A stretch of DNA of 64,000 bases from Symbiodinium natans (Eukaryota; Sar; Dinophyceae; Suessiales; Symbiodiniaceae): contig CAJNDS010002085.1 in NCBI GenBank assembly GCA_905221605.1, positions 355,001 to 419,000 of the forward strand. Direction: 5' to 3'. Positions 11,801 through 18,034 of the stretch are shown one piece after another; positions within the stretch are counted from its first letter, which is position 1, and each line of letters begins with the position of its first letter. A program made the translations under genes and the position numbers. A model generated the notes under the pieces. It had not been told where the DNA came from, ran no database searches, and was given only the letters and a program-made list of their open reading frames with translations.

Positions 11801-13949
11801 TCAGCTAGTCGTCCGGTGTGCGCAGGAACGCACGCGCGCGGGCGCCCACGTCGCGCTGCATTTGCAGGCACAAAAAGGCGAGTGGGAACCCTGGCGGCTA
11901 GAGGAGTGGGGCGCCTTGTTTGGGACGCTCGCAGAGCCACGCTGGCCTTGGGCTTTCGTGCGGGCTGACATATGCCAGTTCGCGCGGGCCAGTGGCCGCG
12001 GCAACCTCGTTGAGAGCGGGGCCCTGTGGCTCGCCGATTTCAGCTTAGAATCGGTAGGTTTGAGGTGTAGTAGGCCGGATGCGTTAGGCGCAGTGCAGCA
12101 CAAGCACGTTGGGCGCGCGCAAGCCGACTACAACCTCATAGGGGCGGCTTTCTGCGCATCGCTCCAGGACCTTGGTCTGAGGGGCGCAGAAGAGCTGTGC
12201 ACCGCTGCAGTTGAAAGCTTTCCAGCCACTGCGGGTGCGGATAGCGCCGCGGCTGCGCCACAGCCCTCTCCAGTCGTTCCCCTCCCGGACGTGCGCTCGG
12301 GCGAGGACCTCACGCCAGCAGAGCGTGCGGAGCTGGATAAGGAGGTGGATAAGTACGCCGCTGAGAAGGAAGCGTTTTGGCGAACCAAGGCGGACGCCAA
12401 GGACTGGGATTCCGTCCGGGCTGACCTTGAGGTCTATGCTCTTGCGGGCGAGAAGGTCGCGGAGGATCCTAGGCGCACCGAGGCCTATAGAGACCTCGTA
12501 TGGTCGGGTTTGAAGATCGAGCCTGGACCAACCAGACCAGGGCTGACCGATGCTGACATCGCAGCCGTCAGGGAGGTCATACGGCGAAAGGCCGCTGGGT
12601 TCTGGGTGGAGGACACCACCAGGACCACGGTCAGGAAGTTCGCCCATGACTGCATCCCCACCGGGCCGCCGGTCTCGTCCCAGCCTCACAGTCTGAGGGG
12701 CGAGTCCGCGCAATGGGTCGACGACAAGCTTGAAGAAGAATGCAAGCGGGGTCAGTTGATCCGCGGCAGCTCGGCTTGGGGATCTGCGCCGTTTCCGACC
12801 AAGGAAATGCCCAGCTACAAGCGGCATAGGAAGCGACGCTTGGTGGTTGACTACCGCCGTGTGAATGCCCGAATTAAGCGCTCCACGTACTATTGTCGGC
12901 GGGGTAGCGATGTGCTCGCCGCCGCAGTAGGTTCGGTTTGGTATACCTTCGTGGATGCGGTTAGTGGGTTTAATCAAATTAGGAACACCAAGCGTGCTCG
13001 CGAGGTGTTGGCCATTGTGGCAAGATCAGGGAAATATCTCCCTGTCGGCCTCACCTTTGGCCCGATTAACGGCCCAGATGATTTCAACTTTGTGGTTGAT
13101 AGGGCCTATGCCCCCGGCAGAGGTAGGCGCCTTAAGTATACTAAGGAGTGGATAGCCTACGTGGATGATCTTACTGTTAGGACGGGTAGGGTCATTGATG
13201 GGCAGTTTTTCACTGATGCCCAAGCCGAGGGGGCGGTGCGCGAAGCGTGCGCCAAAGGGGCAGTCGCAGCTCCGCAGAGCGCGTCGTCTGCTCTTGAAGC
13301 CTTAGGCGTTCGCGGTGCGCACAACACCAAGCGCGCGAACCATGACGCGGCGCGCTCAGACCAGAATCACCCCACGCGCGTTCTGATGCTCAGGATGTTG
13401 GGGCTGTTCGGGTGTTTCTGTGTTCAGGGCGGGTGTTTTTGGGGCGGGCCGTTTCCCAGGTCGCCGGTCTGCGGGCAGAAGGATTTTTCGTCGTTCGTCG
13501 CGTGCAGCTTCGTTCCTCTGTCTCGCAGCCAGTGTTTTGCAAGCAGGCCTAGAGGTTCGGTCCAAGGTCGAAGCAGAAGCCTTAGAAGCCTTAGAGCCCA
13601 GACCTTAAGGAAACTCCCCAAACCCCCGCCGCAGCGGTTCAAGTGTGTTGTAGAGCCTAGGGTAGGTAGTCCCTCCCCGCGTTCGTGCCTGTGCACTGCG
13701 CCCCGCTGCGGGTCGCGACCAGACCGCGCGGGAGCGACCGATCGGTCGCCCGGACCTTCGTGGTCAACCACAAGGCCCCGCTGCGGGCCGTGCCCTGGCC
13801 GCGCGGGAGCGGCTGCCTACCACTACTGCACACCGGCCGCGTCAGGTTTTCCTCGCCCATCGGAGGTCCAGCAAAGCCGCGGGCCTCAGTGCCGCGATGG
13901 GTGGGGGAGGGTCGAAGGGCAGGGGCAAGAGCAAGAGTCCAGGCCCTAA
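2817..13949 (+). CDS. Gag-Pol polyprotein of the outer gypsy-like element, with permuted RT
   Basis: A 3710-codon ORF starting at the first ATG after the LTR. An acidic N-terminus and Gag-like helices are followed by two CCCH fingers (C659-H678, C732-H752; C-x8-C-x5-C-x3-H) separated by Lys/Gly/Ala-rich sequence. A possible retropepsin follows (LDGCAGANHV, D858; later LILGG), with DGCA in place of the usual DSG/DTG. After a Cys-pair region come RT motifs D/E and thumb (about 1338-1480), RNase H (D1531), a hydrolase-like stretch with GLGQGG (about 1810), integrase (H2352; D2421, D2481, E2517), a GPY/F-like motif, a degenerate methyltransferase-like region (about 2916-3100), and last RT fingers/palm with YVDD (about 3280-3480). 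The tail after about 13300 has an unnatural composition and may be read-through. The protein is presumably processed by its own protease; no frameshift is needed within it. Confidence 0.92.
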   Translation: MSAEVAGQAEGVTLLEAIEGGDVPYPERMGYVAWLKWRRETGSRPLSKRDGVSTTPEQEAALWRKVMKFLHDAEEEDEDEEEEEEDSELVPEASGAGGDSPPRVDVSAAARELAMVPTAAAYVPATAPGSRPAGPSGPPSTAGSVPGTAEGLQAELRAIFRPDQEPVADYLTRVSRIVLALKAHGVTVSSRDLDALSTKATLLADEFSKIGGDWHPTKMVRRLRTRFSVAALRGGEDPEDAEEIQREIQCIGELILALGGKESSSQEKVWSSPSDVPVEAVGPRSPGLPQPATASGLGVGLDRGGLHTAEVAGGPSAARVLGATDGDSPLRAKLAALEMEIEALKRGSDGGGSQTGSQHPAGDLAAALAAQTEALKEALAQRGGQSSITTVKTDLTWPTLTDDKSDARDVVLFYEEFEDVCALANNCRGMSAREKLLALRGRCRGSRMKTYTNAYRAAWKSGEVLSDPQAVYDRIKNKHLMFGESREEREVRVDGEHASLAKGKLTGHQFEPLFEASIADLEAVGLGKTPRELYLSYLRKMPPYLQKEIRNDKRLWPGDPKDGGLRGPQTWEESHKVVLEYEQREAAHRAVSHSVYTATGSQSADPAVALAEAQKEIKSLKAAAKAAAKGAAAAAKAGADQTYAATSKGAGKGADKKICFHFRDHGNCPKGDACPYSHDKELRRKALAAKKGDQTFAAAKGKGKGKGGGKAKANAKPKAAAKGAAKPPGTVCPLFFSKNGSCKKGASCDMVHNLTTSGGTPALPANWAPPSGASMSNPFAAFSVQIGSSGVQAGVLGAAGHAAVQQHALPLSKGGRDKFAALDDLPKDWWNLADNEPGGYQYRTVVQVLDRKVECMLDGCAGANHVTEELVVGMMNRAAELGIGTEDPGFPVVRLEKWVHPEYVHGIASGAPVPLKGAAVLRVTLLEGKTADDCRPNTEIFVRCKIAARGTSDWHGLILGGRALDCAGRMGLGFRPGPDFHVLDTLGIRMPRCEDHSRTRKDRAYASFEARLSSLDDASCTEPGGGSRELLRYDGEEPLELSPGDGVLVPVVRESGVSAEGSLSEVVLPVECGVEAAPGLWPTGEGKGFVLLAAQECDHSLQPGEVVAEVRSGLVSTAACGCGAIETVFESEPSPQACADCGVAVASVDHDPCFACGSASRAAARSFQGCSSCARSFGRLRTGARIGVLSVLAAATVLASVWGGSGPVGRPVEEPGVLTCLDHLPSVDSWWEAPGGYASVWGRRPAQKDLGTVAVEKAPYETCLLQRAGEAWRLWDTRDLRVAESVACSDEVPVTERLAVFRTRKGPRWAGWREGSATAGRGASDAVRPADAVDTARCPSYHIVESWDIDKMIEEPPTDYYYEQLAADMRARHPKACPHLLDHLVSLEGFLDKSILFGFSFGISKAEVCVSKGKLLGHNIGRDGSSPDEERCQAVIDFPPLWEKLHIQQFLGCANWLRGYLPVEYGHAAKILGQWQKPGAVFPEGGLGSAATEGCKAFKAIKRMMQNRINLATFDEASAADGSCPLEQIADASGIAVGGSVVQMTRDLSQLKVLMTHSKSLTPAQQNWPPLIQEAFAQLEVKRATRRMFGSIRTLCWTDHANLTRAQTSDIGMDPKLVRWVAEILMDGSEIRSLSGRSATLGDSFSRNPKDRDALLAARTKDLEGLSGQLRGFDLDQYLGEGTEGDGPVPWAVGNDAVPEPAGRVQAAAVPMCVVAALPVRVMVVFDYARWKEQDAELTEIRRVFQASLPGVSVAVRGCWGPFEDTDGLASHFDCGAGRLAGTKKIKRIRVDLLTSCAKVLREASGFRPQFLVGLGQGGLVTAVLRWPLVVELTLQARNLQRKEARAVGEAWAGIKAIWAVRPRLWRTQQGHLEVAEACPELKKDFPEPPLRGFGIVGKQALGAEVLRSLRLDAVRSIDDASIRGMLDEPSRPLWDHEGLCICGKRTYLFSRCPACIEKEAVDISVEIAEREEPEPPLEGDLEAHEVGLEVNSVLATLDRTGGLVRVRSSTIQQWAVGFRTTPKDAPVPTAYGMLSGKIWKKSHSMKLSLGSQHKDLSKWGDVKPYWTTWVVREDGAVVAGHNCSPLNVVQGDIVVHWSSVVNWHGHRHVVNEQCEVLWRSNGKEVALDPSFGKLIALVGRVTQVIGWRATGEAASDPRRSTLQASRVLAQFSSSNEGVEGHWTAGAISRGKNANECKLKGRVLAFMGEEHKGPAVVLELVSHSPILCIWDHSSTKVKVEFKGGVPSLSLIAGEDENRREQLAVEARDAANISEFRVTGSLRTAWYEGQRRDPSLAGSIRKPEPPMEISGDGLLEREVTLRTGQTVVVPVVPNGAAGANGVTWRRACYNSVHCGVLGAHRSAEVTVKLLERAVWWPDLEKDVRTWVAKCLACIKGRSRPTKVEARAVKCGAETCWQEVSVDCEGPNREDREGHRYSLTYFDCLSHAVLLEPMRSLTHAEVRRAFVRCVLRSRTIPSLIRSDRGPEFKNALMAELSAMLGTEWRFSAPLRPCELGANERVHQEVQKVLGAVVRQVGASLSEAWSDWLVVAEYVIDNTPGPHGYTPRDLERSWSLALPLEKDVLRDALQFEPISDWARSQFKQFSELAAAVREHWTRSSEARAKLANRHRRTVDLKPGDRVVWNVPRARSEGAGRVPWKPGLTGPWRVLEVKGHRLTLEPVSMESGGTSSARRGPMEAHAEDCILVPADADGAESREPVVFEDDGTGGDGSSRPSLGQQVQGDAKQVEFTLTRRGRDFVLRLGDRIAYRGVGGGPKVCRLGRVTQVDAARAQVGVHRYLPDASGVRVKWRLAFIAEDGALTLSEGTRPAHEAVSVREIISKIDLNRDGVLAAASARKLDKGAYSLQDRTLERASRARTGVLSIREALADLLVAEPRVLQPRASPESGAVESWFRQYFLGGVADVLEVAWGDAVVSDAARRHGYRVVPAFVQGKQAYGITWNLAAEGHLEAISGAVSRAEPKVLVIGLEGKNVPRAFLQLVVRCAQERTRAGAHVALHLQAQKGEWEPWRLEEWGALFGTLAEPRWPWAFVRADICQFARASGRGNLVESGALWLADFSLESVGLRCSRPDALGAVQHKHVGRAQADYNLIGAAFCASLQDLGLRGAEELCTAAVESFPATAGADSAAAAPQPSPVVPLPDVRSGEDLTPAERAELDKEVDKYAAEKEAFWRTKADAKDWDSVRADLEVYALAGEKVAEDPRRTEAYRDLVWSGLKIEPGPTRPGLTDADIAAVREVIRRKAAGFWVEDTTRTTVRKFAHDCIPTGPPVSSQPHSLRGESAQWVDDKLEEECKRGQLIRGSSAWGSAPFPTKEMPSYKRHRKRRLVVDYRRVNARIKRSTYYCRRGSDVLAAAVGSVWYTFVDAVSGFNQIRNTKRAREVLAIVARSGKYLPVGLTFGPINGPDDFNFVVDRAYAPGRGRRLKYTKEWIAYVDDLTVRTGRVIDGQFFTDAQAEGAVREACAKGAVAAPQSASSALEALGVRGAHNTKRANHDAARSDQNHPTRVLMLRMLGLFGCFCVQGGCFWGGPFPRSPVCGQKDFSSFVACSFVPLSRSQCFASRPRGSVQGRSRSLRSLRAQTLRKLPKPPPQRFKCVVEPRVGSPSPRSCLCTAPRCGSRPDRAGATDRSPGPSWSTTRPRCGPCPGRAGAAAYHYCTPAASGFPRPSEVQQSRGPQCRDGWGRVEGQGQEQESRP
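6829..7790 (+). other. RT C-terminal half (motifs D/E, thumb) and RNase H domain
   Basis: The segment reads HLLDHLVSLEG, FGFSFGISKAEVCVSKGKLLG and IQQFLGCANWLRGYLP, which are the palm-end and thumb landmarks that normally follow YxDD in gypsy RTs. RNase H follows with DAS (D1531), a Glu in LIQEAF, TDH, and GDSFSRNP in place of the family's ADxLSR. All four acidic positions of a gypsy RNase H are present. No fingers or YxDD motif lies upstream of it; those are encoded 5 kb downstream at 12640-13260. Confidence 0.85.
9850..10430 (+). other. Integrase: HHCC zinc-binding and DD35E core
   Basis: The zinc-binding part has H2352, H2358 (HCGVLGAH) and the pair CLAC, separated by WWPDLEKDV. The core has VDCEGP (D2421), SDRGPEF (D2481) and NERVHQEV (E2517). 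D2481 and E2517 are separated by exactly 35 residues, as expected for a retroviral-type integrase. A GPY/F-like motif (GLTGPWRVLEVKG) follows near 10795. All catalytic residues are intact. Confidence 0.9.
12640..13260 (+). other. RT N-terminal half (fingers and palm, YVDD) placed after integrase
   Basis: The landmarks are HSLRGESAQWVDDKLEEE, RRLVVDYRRVNARIKRSTYY, TFVDAVSGFNQI, LPVGLTFGPINGPDDF and WIAYVDDLTVRTGR. These are RT motifs 1 to C in normal order, but they lie downstream of integrase and stop soon after YVDD. The missing motifs D/E and thumb are at 6829-7260. Catalytic aspartates (VDA, YVDD) are intact, so the half does not look decayed. Confidence 0.88.
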
Positions 13950-14823
13950 GGGCCGAAAGGGCCCGCCCACGATCGACGACGTGCAGCGTATGCTAGTCCG
14001 ATGCATGCGGCACGGCGAAGCTGGTTGTAGAGGCCGGTTCGCTCCGGGCGGCCTCTACCCGGTTGATGAGTTGATCGAACAACTCGGCATCACCATCAAC
14101 CAGTACAACCAGGCGGTCGCGCACGACGCCAACCAGCGGAAACCGAGGTTGGATACCTCGCACGCTGGCTACTTGCGTGCCTTCCAAGGCCACTCGGCCG
14201 ATTGCGGCCATCCTATGGGATTCATGATGGAGGGCCTAAGTGAGACCGCCATCAACGATCTTATATATCGGTATGGCCCGGCCATGTGGCACGGCACGGA
14301 CTTGCATGTCGTGCCGAGCCTGATCGAGAATGGCTTGATCCCCGGCGGCGGGCCGGGAGGCCGCCTCGGGGTGCACTACGTCCTAGGGCACTGCCCCACG
14401 CAGTGGGAGGACGGGAGACGCGGGTTCCGCCGCGGATCGACTTGCATAGTCGAGGTCCGGTTGGCGGTCCTGCGGGACGCCGGAGTGCCTATCTATGCGG
14501 GAGCAGATGGGGTGGCTCTCACTGGCCAGATTAGAGCCACCGGCATCTCCCGCATCTGGGCACTCCCCAAAGGCTCACCGGTTTACTCCGTCTTAATAGC
14601 TGAGTTAGAAGTGGATCGGTTGATCCAGCATGTCGACCTAAGGAGTTTAGGCGACACCAGTGCGGGCCCCCACCCGCCGTTGGGGCGAGGACCGAAACTG
14701 GGCACGGTCCAAGCGTCCCAAGCTGCTGCGGCCAGCTGGCGCGGCGAGCTCCTCGACGGTTGTGCTGGCCCCTGCGGGCCGTGTCATGGCCGCGGGGGCC
14801 GCCCAACCTGTTACCCCTCCTAA
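13897..14823 (+). CDS. TPT1-like: RNA 2'-phosphotransferase (Tpt1/KptA-like) carried by the outer element
   Basis: A 308-codon ORF starting at ATG 13897, overlapping the end of gag-pol by 53 nt in another frame. Tpt1/KptA enzymes use NAD+ to remove a 2'-phosphate left at an RNA splice or repair junction (established knowledge). The family signatures are present in order: MRHG (R38-H39), a winged-helix-like N-lobe, RAFQGHS (R94, H99), WHGT (132-134), a helix with IENGL, GGRLGVHY (R156, H160), and a beta-rich C-lobe. These are the spacings of an intact catalytic domain. The N-terminus MGGGGSKG fits an N-myristoylation consensus and is followed by basic residues. The C-terminal 12 or so codons overlap the next ORF. 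This cargo is not part of canonical gypsy elements; it could have been captured from a host. ADP-ribosylation of nucleic-acid ends is another activity known for this fold. Confidence 0.82.
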   Translation: MGGGGSKGRGKSKSPGPKGRKGPPTIDDVQRMLVRCMRHGEAGCRGRFAPGGLYPVDELIEQLGITINQYNQAVAHDANQRKPRLDTSHAGYLRAFQGHSADCGHPMGFMMEGLSETAINDLIYRYGPAMWHGTDLHVVPSLIENGLIPGGGPGGRLGVHYVLGHCPTQWEDGRRGFRRGSTCIVEVRLAVLRDAGVPIYAGADGVALTGQIRATGISRIWALPKGSPVYSVLIAELEVDRLIQHVDLRSLGDTSAGPHPPLGRGPKLGTVQASQAAAASWRGELLDGCAGPCGPCHGRGGRPTCYPS

Positions 14824-17800
14824 GGCCGCGCCTAAGGCCAAAGGGCGTGCTTCAGGGGCTCCTAAGACTTCGATCGTTCCAGCGAAGCCCAAGGTGTACC
14901 CTAGGCGCAACGTCCCTAGCCCCAATGCCCTCGAGGCCGAAGACTCGCTCGAGGAAGAGGCAGCCCAAGAAGCTGAAGGTGTCGAGGAAGATAGTTCCAG
15001 CTCGGATCTTCCCGACACGCGGGCGCCCCAAGCCGCGGTCAAGGTGAAGGAGGACGAAGAGCCCGCTGATGGGGCCCAGGCCGGGAGCACAGAGGAAGGA
15101 GTCCTCGAGCTTGGCCAATCGGTGGTCAGCAGCGCGAAGGAGTACCTCGCGCGGTCCGAAGCTCTTCTGAGAGCGCAGAAACTCCAGTCGAAAATACTGG
15201 AGGTGGCGGGAACCGCGATGGTGAAGCTAGAAAAGATCACCAAGCGTGAGGAATCCCTCAAAACTCTGCGCCGTGAGGGAGAGAATCGGGCGGCCGGGGA
15301 AGGCGCCGACGGGGAAGAGGTGTCTGACGATGGTCAGGATGCCCTCGAAGGTGCGGGATCGAGCAGTTCCGCCAGGCCTTCAAGAGGCGGGACCGTCCAG
15401 TCCGCCCCGGCCCCAGAGGTGCCTAGCCCCAATGCTGACGGCCACTATGGATGCTCAGCTCCTGGAGGCGGGCTGGCCTTTGAGTCGCTGGTGCAATACC
15501 ACTTGCATCAGGCGGCCTGCCATGGCGCCTCTCTTCCGCCCAACCTGGGGATCAGCCCCTCCGCACCTCTTGACCCTTTTCGTCAAGACTGGCGGGGACG
15601 GTTGTTCCGCCGAGGAAAGGACGGTGGGTATGGGGAGGTGCCCATGCTCCGAGTGATTCGGTACCACAAAGCCAACGGGTACGATCACTCGAAGGTCCCG
15701 CTCCTGAGGAGAGGGGACCGAATCCAGCTTGAGGACGGATCGCACCACATTTATGGTGGTAGTCATCCACCGGGATGGCTTCGCGATGACCCCGAGCTGG
15801 ATCCCGCTCCAGAGAGTAGCGGTGGAGGGTCCACGCCCAAGAGCGAGCCCACGGAGGAGGCCGAGCATGGACCTCCGCGGGAGGCCGCTCCGCGCGGGCG
15901 GGCCCTCGGGCCGCCGACGAGCGACGTTCAGCAACGCCTTGCGGAGCGTCGTTCCAAGCGGGATTACTCGCCAGACCTGGTGACGCCTCTTGACGATCTC
16001 CATGCCCAGGAGATCGATTCCTTCTTCGCGGGCGACCCAGCCGCGGATAGCCTTGACGTCATTTTGATGCGCGCCGAGGTTCGCACTGAGTCCCACCTCA
16101 ACGTTGGCCGGGAGCGAGAAGAGCCCCTGGTCAAGGAGGAACAGGAGGAGGAAGCTGAGGTTGTCAAGGACGAGGAGGTCTCGGTTGAGATGGAGGCAGG
16201 CACCGCGGATGAGGCGGACGATGTCGCCCTGCCTGCCAACCGAGCCAACGTCGAAGGCCGCTTTTACCCCTATGGCAGCTGGCGGTGCTTCTTCTGCGAA
16301 GCCATCAACCCGGTTACCGAGGACCAGTGCCTCACCACGCACGCGGGCGGCCCGAAAGCGGGTGCCCCGTGCGACGGCCGATGGATCAACGGGATCGACA
16401 TCGGGTGGTGGGAGGTAGACCCTCAAACCGCGCCAGAGCAATGGAGGCGGAGGTTTTCTGCCGAAGAGCTTGAAGAACAACAAGCGCGGGCGGATGCCGC
16501 GAGGCTTCTCAGCGATGAGGAACTCGCTGAAGCCCTCCAGGCGGCCGAGGAGGCGCAGGCGGCCGAGCGCGCCAAGAAGCGAGAGCGGCGCCAGGCGGAG
16601 AAGGCGGAGCGCGATGATCACATCAGCGAAGCGCTCCGCATTGCAGGGTGGCAGTGCCCTAACTGCTATGAATGGAATCTTTCATTCAGGCAGCTGTGCT
16701 TTCGCTGCAGCACCCCTCTCCGTTTGGCAGAGGTCGTCTCTCGCGGGATCCCTGATCCGCGGCGTGGCGAAGAGAGGGACTCTGGCTCCGAAAGCAGCCA
16801 GGACGAGCTGGAGCACGAGATCCTTCTGGCCAATCGTGCGATGGACCAAGAAACCATCCAACCTCTTCTTAGAAACAAACACAAGAAGAGGGGCGGTAAG
16901 CGACGTCGCGAAGAGGCGACGTACGGCAAGGGCCGCGACCCTTGGAGTGCTTGGGCAGACGCCCGTGGCAAGGGCCAGGGCAAGCCGAAGGGCAGAGGCA
17001 AGTCCGATGCCAAGGGCAAGCCCAAGGGGAGGGGCAGGTACGCCTGGGGCGCTTACGCCGCGGGCATAGTTGCCGCGCTCCAACCCCGCCCAAGCACAAG
17101 CTGGGTCCCAGCCTTCCCGTGCGGGTCGGCCCGGCCGCCGCCGAGTGTTCCGCTTCCGCCGCGGACCCCCTTTTTCCTGGGTCGCGGGCTCCTCAATCGG
17201 TTGATGCACGCCCTCAACGGGAACATCAACGGCTGGTGGGGCCTGGCGGCTGCAGCGTCGGCGCCGATTGCCTTGCAGTTGCACCGCGGGGCTGTGCATG
17301 TTGTCGAGGACTCCATGCACGCGGTTGCAACAATTTCGGCCGACGTGGTCGAGGAAATCGGTCATGGGGCCAGGCGGACCGTGTGGGTCGCCGGAACAGC
17401 CATCACTCTGGTAGTAGTGATCTTGTGCAGCGCTGTTCTGTGGTACGTGAGTCGTGCCGTTGCCAATCGCATTGCGCATCTGCGACATGGCAACACCGCG
17501 GCCCCTGAGGCGCGGCTGTCTCAACTCCTTGGCTCTGAAGCGACGTTTGAGGTCGCGAGCACTAAGAAAGGGGTGACCCATAAAGTTTGGGTGCACCTCA
17601 AGGAGGAGACAGCTGCCTGTGGCTGTCGTGCTTACCTAGCAGAGGGACGTTGCGGGCATTGCGATGCCGCAATGGACACCGCTCGATCCCTAGGGTTTTT
17701 GCACGCGGCCCAGCGAGGCGCGGGTCCTGCGCTCACAGACTCCATTCGGAGTACCGCCTCCGAAGCCCTAGCTAAGGGTAAGGTTGTGTTGGGTTTGGGG

Positions 17801-18034
17801 AACAGTGAAGGATGCTTCTCCCAACTTGCGGCCAAGAGCCGCGGGCTCTCCTGCTTTCAGGGGCTCGCGGGTCGTGACCTGGCCGCGGCCCCAGCAGATG
17901 GAGCGAGCGCAGCCCACGCAAGGGCCCAGTCCCCGCTAGGAGTTCTCCAGTCAGAGAAGCGGAATTCCTTGCGGGCGGGCCATACGTTCAGGCTGCCCAA
18001 ACGCTGCTTGGGTCTGGAGCAGCAGAGGATGTGA
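14786..18034 (+). CDS. RanBP2/SWIM zinc-finger membrane protein of the outer element
   Basis: A 1082-codon ORF. The frame is open from 14660, but the first ATG is 14786 in a good context (GTCATGGCC), 38 nt inside the upstream ORF. In order: a Pro/Ala/acidic N-terminus; a conserved-looking block with RGDRIQLEDG (about 310); RanBP2-like fingers (WRCFFCEAIN, C501; WQCPNCYEWN to CFRC, C624) separated by a Glu/Arg coiled-coil; a Lys/Gly-rich stretch; two hydrophobic segments, the second (about 869-888, ITLVVVILCSAVLWYV) a clear membrane span; and a SWIM finger (CGC...CGHC, from C945). RanBP2 and SWIM fingers usually bind RNA, DNA or protein. It might be an envelope-like or nucleic-acid-tethering protein, but its function is unknown. 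It ends in ATGTGA, where the PLD frame is already open. Confidence 0.75.
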   Translation: MAAGAAQPVTPPKAAPKAKGRASGAPKTSIVPAKPKVYPRRNVPSPNALEAEDSLEEEAAQEAEGVEEDSSSSDLPDTRAPQAAVKVKEDEEPADGAQAGSTEEGVLELGQSVVSSAKEYLARSEALLRAQKLQSKILEVAGTAMVKLEKITKREESLKTLRREGENRAAGEGADGEEVSDDGQDALEGAGSSSSARPSRGGTVQSAPAPEVPSPNADGHYGCSAPGGGLAFESLVQYHLHQAACHGASLPPNLGISPSAPLDPFRQDWRGRLFRRGKDGGYGEVPMLRVIRYHKANGYDHSKVPLLRRGDRIQLEDGSHHIYGGSHPPGWLRDDPELDPAPESSGGGSTPKSEPTEEAEHGPPREAAPRGRALGPPTSDVQQRLAERRSKRDYSPDLVTPLDDLHAQEIDSFFAGDPAADSLDVILMRAEVRTESHLNVGREREEPLVKEEQEEEAEVVKDEEVSVEMEAGTADEADDVALPANRANVEGRFYPYGSWRCFFCEAINPVTEDQCLTTHAGGPKAGAPCDGRWINGIDIGWWEVDPQTAPEQWRRRFSAEELEEQQARADAARLLSDEELAEALQAAEEAQAAERAKKRERRQAEKAERDDHISEALRIAGWQCPNCYEWNLSFRQLCFRCSTPLRLAEVVSRGIPDPRRGEERDSGSESSQDELEHEILLANRAMDQETIQPLLRNKHKKRGGKRRREEATYGKGRDPWSAWADARGKGQGKPKGRGKSDAKGKPKGRGRYAWGAYAAGIVAALQPRPSTSWVPAFPCGSARPPPSVPLPPRTPFFLGRGLLNRLMHALNGNINGWWGLAAAASAPIALQLHRGAVHVVEDSMHAVATISADVVEEIGHGARRTVWVAGTAITLVVVILCSAVLWYVSRAVANRIAHLRHGNTAAPEARLSQLLGSEATFEVASTKKGVTHKVWVHLKEETAACGCRAYLAEGRCGHCDAAMDTARSLGFLHAAQRGAGPALTDSIRSTASEALAKGKVVLGLGNSEGCFSQLAAKSRGLSCFQGLAGRDLAAAPADGASAAHARAQSPLGVLQSEKRNSLRAGHTFRLPKRCLGLEQQRM

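Noticed and set aside
14786-18034. Retroviral envelope protein
   Set aside because: It has membrane spans, but RanBP2 and SWIM fingers, no signal peptide and no fusion-protein features; only 'function unknown' is supportable.
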